Assembly (NCBI RefSeq): GCF_020623625.1
Contig: NC_060203.1
Span: 1,178,001 to 1,242,000, forward strand
Reading direction: 5' to 3'
Source of the DNA: Saccharomycodes ludwigii
Taxonomy: Eukaryota; Ascomycota; Saccharomycetes; Saccharomycodales; Saccharomycodaceae
Length of the DNA stretch: 64,000 nt
A model generated the notes under the pieces. That model saw only the letters and a list, made by a program, of their open reading frames with translations, was not told where the DNA came from and searched no databases. Positions 59,776 to 64,000 of this stretch are shown piece by piece (positions within the stretch are counted from its first letter, which is position 1; each line of letters begins with the position of its first letter). A program made the position numbers and the translations under genes.

Positions 59776-60435
59776 ATGAGATTTTTAAAAGTTATTGGTA
59801 TTGCATCTGTACCAATTATTGGTGGATCCGTATACTTTAAACACAAAATAAACTCAGAGTTTCCTATAATTCCTGCAGCCCAATTACCCAGGAACTCACA
59901 AATTTATCGGAGACTGCTTGCCGCTCAACAACAAGTTGACAATAAGGAAACCACCTATTATCCGAAAATTGAAGGTTTTAAGAAAACAATACAAATTAAT
60001 AATCCTAAGGCCAATGTTAATGTTGTCTCCAGCGAATTTTTTTCTAGTACCGTTTTAGGTAGAATTTTACAAAATAAGTTGATTTCTAACGAAGACTTCC
60101 GCTTTTCTAAACGGTTACGTCGGTTTAGTGAAAACGTTGAACTAGTCAACCAAGAGGAAGACACTGTAAATAATTATAATTCTACTCTCTTAAAATGGAA
60201 GAATCTACGCCCCACCTGGTTTAGCAGCAATACAACAAGACGGAATAATGCTAAAGGCGGGTATAGTGAGGTTTTCATTGAACAGTCTGGTAATTGCGTA
60301 TTTGACATTTATTTCATAAATGCGTATGAATTTAGTGTTTTAACAAATGAAACGGATATTTCTGAGTGGGATTTATCTCGATTTAGGAATTTTTCTAGAC
60401 TCATGTTGTATAGAGGAACCAAATTTATAGATTGA
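59776..60435 (+). CDS. unrecognised 219-aa protein with N-terminal membrane anchor
   Basis: Intact 219-codon frame, ATG at 59776. A single hydrophobic segment at residues 4-21 (LKVIGIASVPIIGGSVYF) is followed by basic residues, which fits an N-terminal anchor, possibly in the mitochondrial inner membrane. The soluble part has a Tyr/Arg-rich stretch (NSQIYRRLLAAQQQVDN), FRFSKRLRRFSENVELVNQE and a C-terminal domain (GYSEVFIEQSGNCVFDIYFI, DISEWDLSRFRNFSRLMLYR). I know no counterpart at the corresponding S. cerevisiae positions. Protein-like composition and a normal promoter and 3' region argue that it is a real gene. Function is unknown. Confidence 0.75.
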   Translation: MRFLKVIGIASVPIIGGSVYFKHKINSEFPIIPAAQLPRNSQIYRRLLAAQQQVDNKETTYYPKIEGFKKTIQINNPKANVNVVSSEFFSSTVLGRILQNKLISNEDFRFSKRLRRFSENVELVNQEEDTVNNYNSTLLKWKNLRPTWFSSNTTRRNNAKGGYSEVFIEQSGNCVFDIYFINAYEFSVLTNETDISEWDLSRFRNFSRLMLYRGTKFID

Positions 60436-60553
60436 TTACATATTTACTTAGTTATCATTTAAACTCGTTTACTATTGGAAAGTTAAAGTTTTATTAATTA
60501 TATTTTATTTTATTATCTTGGTAGACGATGAAGGAGTATCTTAAATGAAGTTA

Positions 60554-60593
<40 letters not shown>

Positions 60594-60944
60594 CCATTTT
60601 TTATTTAAAATTGGCTGTCATTTTGACTAATATGCTAGGATTTTTTTATTCCGAATTAAAACTTTGTTCTTCATTTCTCGGATTTATTGTTATTTTCGGC
60701 TTAGGCATCCACTAATTATAAAATTAACCAAAGAAAAAAAAAAAAAATGAGCAAAAAAATGGCAACTCATATTAATAAACTTTTATTCAAAAGAAACACC
60801 TAACAAGAATTATCACCAAAGTAATATTTTCGTTAACAAAATCAATTGATTTTCTCTGCATATAATCAAAAATACTAGCAACAAATCCAAACATAAAATA
60901 ACAATAACAACAACAACAATAAAAGGTTAAAAAAATAAAAAATA
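60436..60944. other. intergenic region before TCM62
   Basis: A 0.5 kb region between two plus-strand genes with the longest homopolymer I counted, T36 at 60558-60593. A (CAA)n stretch lies just before the TCM62 start. Nothing else seen. Confidence 0.5.
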
Positions 60945-62645
60945 ATGATGCATCGATTCCAAGCTGTGGCCAGAAGATCCATTAAGACATTGCACACACC
61001 AATAATCACTATTAAAAATGACCCTGCAAAGAGGTTAGATTTGCTATTTTACTTAAACACATTGAACAAGGTTTTAACCTCTGCCCAGTATAACAATACT
61101 ATATTGTATGAGAATAGATACAAACATATACCTGAAATGATTACTTCTAAGGATTCCTACAAACTGCATAGATTAATTGAAGTAATGGTTGAAAATTGGG
61201 AGAAAAAAGAGATTTTAAGTAAGTCCACAGATCCACAAACTAAGTTGGGGAAAATAGGCCTACGTATTTTCTTGGACATTTGTGCGAATTTTAATAAAGA
61301 TATTGATTATTTGTTGGCAACTACCTTAGCTGTTGAGTTATTGAAAATATATGTTAAAATTCCTACCAAAGAAACTGTTGATGCAATTGAAAATGTTTTA
61401 ACTAGAATGAGTGTATTTTTATCTGAGAACAAATTAATGCTAGATCTTACTTCTAGAGCCTCAATAGATAATATCTGTCGAAAACTTTTTTCGAAAGAAA
61501 ACTCTGATGTAGTTATTAAGACTTTAGAAAAATTGGATTATAAATTAGTTTCCAGTGATTTGGTTAGAGTTGTTCGCGGTAAGAAATTTACTACTGAATT
61601 GGAAGTTAATAAAGGGTGGAAATATTATGGTGGGATTAAAGATAATAACCCAGCTTACTTGCGGTCGTTGGGAATAAGTGAATCGAGTCGTAATAAATTA
61701 ATTTCATTAGATGAAACGGCACTAGTTTTATTTATTGACGATAAAGTATTAAGGGACGCAAATAAGATATTACCCACTTTACATTATTGTAACAAAGAGG
61801 ATAAATCTTTGGTGATTTTTATTAATGGAGATGTTAAAGGGGATGCGTTGAATGCTATATCCATTCACAATAATAAATCTTCAAGACAGAATAAAAAGTC
61901 CAAAATTTTGATTTTTAACTATGTGCCGGGAGACCATAGGGGTTTAGAAATGACCGAAAATTATGATTTTATTAAATTTTGTAAATTGCCCAAGGGGTCA
62001 GGAAGTATTTATAGTCAAAAATTTAGTGAATATGTTCCAAGTAAAATAACAAAGGATTTATATTTTGGTGAAATTGAATCAGTTAAGGCAACAACACTTG
62101 AAGCATTTTTATATAATGAAAATGATATTAACGGTAACGAGTGCTTACGTACTACAGTCACTGTTCATATTGGTGGCAGTAGTGAATTAGAAATTGATCA
62201 GAAAAGGGTTGAGTTGGATACTATTTTTAATGATTTTTTAGCTAGTGCTTTAAGTGATGGTGTTTTGCCTACATATGGGGTTTCTTTAGTTAAAGCCTTA
62301 TCATGCATTAATAACGTAAATAAACCACTTTTTATTCCGATATTTGCTGAGTTGATGGAAAATTCGATCAAGAATGTTTACAAGATAGATAAATTCACTG
62401 CTTCAGCCAGGGTAGCCAAAACTCTTTTATTAGGAGATAGCACTGCTATGAAGAATAGTGAAACTTCCAATTTTGGTACAGCATATTTGAACGACACTTT
62501 TAAAAAAATTAACATGTTTGAAGTTGGATTATTAGAACCATGGAAGAAAATCGACAACACATTAAAAGCGATTTTATCATTTATTAAAATGGCCACTACA
62601 TGTGATTATTTTGTTACTAAGGTTTACAAGGATAGGGTGAAATGA
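60945..62645 (+). CDS. TCM62: mitochondrial chaperonin-like protein Tcm62
   Basis: Divergent Hsp60-related protein of the mitochondrial matrix, needed in S. cerevisiae for assembly of succinate dehydrogenase and for heat tolerance. The product is 566 aa and S. cerevisiae Tcm62 (YBR044C) is about 572. The basic N-terminus MMHRFQAVARRSIKTLHTP is a mitochondrial presequence. The GroEL-type layout can be followed: an equatorial part, then RGKKFTTELEVNKGWKYYGG (the position of the Hsp60 GYISPYF region), an apical part with SLVIFINGDVKGDALNAIS, and TTVTVHIGGSSELEIDQKRV (the Hsp60 VGG-SE-E region). The ATPase residues are poorly kept, as in the family. Two adjacent ATG codons open the frame. In S. 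cerevisiae the GIP1 and FMP23 genes lie nearby. Confidence 0.88.
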   Translation: MMHRFQAVARRSIKTLHTPIITIKNDPAKRLDLLFYLNTLNKVLTSAQYNNTILYENRYKHIPEMITSKDSYKLHRLIEVMVENWEKKEILSKSTDPQTKLGKIGLRIFLDICANFNKDIDYLLATTLAVELLKIYVKIPTKETVDAIENVLTRMSVFLSENKLMLDLTSRASIDNICRKLFSKENSDVVIKTLEKLDYKLVSSDLVRVVRGKKFTTELEVNKGWKYYGGIKDNNPAYLRSLGISESSRNKLISLDETALVLFIDDKVLRDANKILPTLHYCNKEDKSLVIFINGDVKGDALNAISIHNNKSSRQNKKSKILIFNYVPGDHRGLEMTENYDFIKFCKLPKGSGSIYSQKFSEYVPSKITKDLYFGEIESVKATTLEAFLYNENDINGNECLRTTVTVHIGGSSELEIDQKRVELDTIFNDFLASALSDGVLPTYGVSLVKALSCINNVNKPLFIPIFAELMENSIKNVYKIDKFTASARVAKTLLLGDSTAMKNSETSNFGTAYLNDTFKKINMFEVGLLEPWKKIDNTLKAILSFIKMATTCDYFVTKVYKDRVK

Positions 62646-63266
62646 TCTATAAATGGCATTGACTGAGCGCAATGATAATGCTAATAATCATAAATATATA
62701 GTAGTTTACACATGTACATAGTGATTAATGAATAAATTAAGGTTTATTTAACTATCTTGTAATCGTATATTGTAAACACAGTAGTTATCAATACCATCAA
62801 CAGAATTATTATTATGATAGCCTATTAGCACACCATTTAAATATATAAAAGAAGTTAAAAAAGAAGTCAAAACATAAGAGTAATATGGCCTTATAACTTT
62901 TTTGACTTCGGTTTTTATTATGTAAAAGGGAAGCCAGCCGCCTTCCGATTCCTAGATTACCAGAATTAAGTTACAAAAGAATTATTTTTAGTAAGGGAAA
63001 TTAACTCTGTTTTTAAATATAAAGGGAGGAAAATTCAATAAGACAAAAGAAAAAAAAAAAAAAAAAAAAAAAATGTATGTAATAAAAAGAAGGAAATAAA
63101 AATGAAAAGAATTATAAAAATAGCTATAAACAAAGTCTACTTATCCTAAAAGGAAAATTACCTTGTTCAATAATGATTTAGAGAGTCTATTCTTAGTACA
63201 TCTGCGTATTGGACGAAAGAAAGAAAGAAAATAAAAAAAAATAAAAAAAAAAAGTAGCTCAATAGA
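62646..63266. promoter_or_regulatory. GCV1 promoter region
   Basis: A 0.6 kb region between tandem genes. An inverted repeat has arms GAAGTCAAAA (62863-62872) and TTTTGACTTC (62900-62909), flanked by matching A and T runs. A GC-richer spot with AGCCGCC lies at 62936-62942. An A24 tract is at 63050-63073. The arms may be regulator sites or part of the TCM62 3' end. Confidence 0.5.
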
Positions 63267-64000
63267 ATGTCGTTTGTTTTTAAAAGATTAAGCAGTACCG
63301 CTACTCCAATAAGGAAAACTGCTTTATATGAATTGCACACCTCATTGGGCGGTACTATGGTTCCCTTTGCGGGTTATTCTATGCCAGTAAAGTATGCCAA
63401 ACAGACTCACATTCAATCCCACAATTGGACAAGAGAACACGCTGGATTATTTGATGTTTCTCATATGTTACAAAGCTCTCTAAGTGGTCCAGAAGCTACC
63501 AAGTTTTTACATAAGATAACGCCAACAGATTTTTCTAAAGTGCCATTAAATCAAGGTACGTTGAGCGTCTTATTACTACCTGAAACTGGTGGTATTGTTG
63601 ATGATACTTTGATTACTAAACAAAAAGATGATCAATACTACATTGTTACCAATGCTGGTTGTATTGAACAAGACACGAAATTTTTTAGAAATCAACTAAA
63701 AGATTCTGGTTTTAATTGTAATTGGGAACCTATTTCTGGCAGAGCCTTGTTAGCGCTACAGGGACCAACGGCTCATTTAGCTTTGAAGAAACTTGTTAAA
63801 AATAGTGATGGATTAGATCATTTATTTTTCGGTTGCCGCAAAAATTTTCAATTGAACAATGGTGTGGATGTAGAAATTGCTAGGTGTGGCTACACTGGTG
63901 AAGATGGATTTGAGATTTCTATTCCAAATGAGAAAAGTATGGAATTTGCTGAGGCCTTGCTAAGGGATGCAGAAGTTGAACCAATCGGACTAGCCGCTAG
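63267..64000 (+). CDS. GCV1: glycine cleavage T protein (aminomethyltransferase), 5' part
   Basis: T subunit of the mitochondrial glycine decarboxylase complex; it transfers the aminomethyl carbon to tetrahydrofolate. The frame opens at the ATG at 63267 and stays open to the window end, giving about 244 of roughly 400 residues. The N-terminus MSFVFKRLSSTATPIRKTAL is a mitochondrial presequence. It is followed by LYELHTSLGGTMVPFAGYSM, the family's HVAHGGKMVPFAG-like start, then REHAGLFDVSHM, LSVLLLPETGGIVDDTLIT, YYIVTNAGC, LALQGP and IARCGYTGEDGFEISIP. All of these are T-protein signatures, including the folate-site Asp in the DD pair. In S. cerevisiae GCV1 is YDR019C, next to DAS2. The C-terminal domain is outside the window. 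Confidence 0.96.
   Translation, partial: MSFVFKRLSSTATPIRKTALYELHTSLGGTMVPFAGYSMPVKYAKQTHIQSHNWTREHAGLFDVSHMLQSSLSGPEATKFLHKITPTDFSKVPLNQGTLSVLLLPETGGIVDDTLITKQKDDQYYIVTNAGCIEQDTKFFRNQLKDSGFNCNWEPISGRALLALQGPTAHLALKKLVKNSDGLDHLFFGCRKNFQLNNGVDVEIARCGYTGEDGFEISIPNEKSMEFAEALLRDAEVEPIGLAA

Noticed and set aside
1-64000. LTR retrotransposons, solo LTRs, DNA transposons, virus-derived genes.
   Set aside because: I saw no reverse transcriptase, integrase, transposase, capsid or toxin-like frames, and no TG...CA long direct repeats next to the single tRNA gene.

Overview
This is nuclear DNA of a budding yeast of the family that includes Saccharomyces, most probably a lineage that never went through the whole-genome duplication (WGD). 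The DNA is very AT-rich, genes are intron-poor with long A/T homopolymers between them, and the one spliced gene (RPS11) has canonical yeast signals (GTATGT, TACTAAC, TAG). Recognisable proteins are closest in my memory to S. cerevisiae ones. The AT richness, the Asn-rich low-complexity proteins and the gene order would fit a Saccharomycodes ludwigii-like species; that species name is inference. No mobile element, virus copy or CRISPR array was seen. || Layout, block A (1-28950): partial NET1/TOF2 homolog, an unrecognised gene, PRY (secreted CAP protein), SCP160 (multi-KH), YPT52 (Rab5-type GTPase), MIC60, ARP4, HEL1 (RBR ubiquitin ligase), IML2/YKR018C, and an IRS4/TAX4 homolog with a C-terminal EH domain. 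In S. cerevisiae these genes are split between YJL076-YJL083 and YKR010-YKR019; here they interleave in one row. || Block B (29927-64000): YBR053C-like SMP-30 protein, PST2/RFS1, REG1/REG2, VPS54, REB1/NSI1, spliced RPS11, then a GRE2-like reductase and a Zn2Cys6 factor that I do not place in either S. cerevisiae block, a small mitochondrial protein (FMP23 position), a large low-complexity protein (GIP1 position), SES1, tRNA-Val(UAC), ATG31, FAL1, DAS2, an unrecognised membrane-anchored protein, TCM62 and the 5' part of GCV1. The S. cerevisiae counterparts are split between YBR044-YBR053 and YDR019-YDR032. || The genes do not form a pathway; they are a typical syntenic stretch. The most informative signals lie in promoters: four Yap1-type sites before PST2, two Reb1 sites before the REB1/NSI1 gene itself, two Mig1-type sites before the glucose-repression gene REG1, an inverted Tbf1-type pair between RPS11 and the GRE2-like gene, a Reb1/Cbf1/CCAAT arrangement between YPT52 and MIC60, and a (CCCTCT)n tract beside tRNA-Val whose other strand fits a G-quadruplex. 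I did not see a clearly new biological system. The unusual proteins are a roughly threefold enlarged IRS4 homolog and several lineage-specific or unrecognised genes. Gene names rest on remembered family sequence and on gene order; no search was run.
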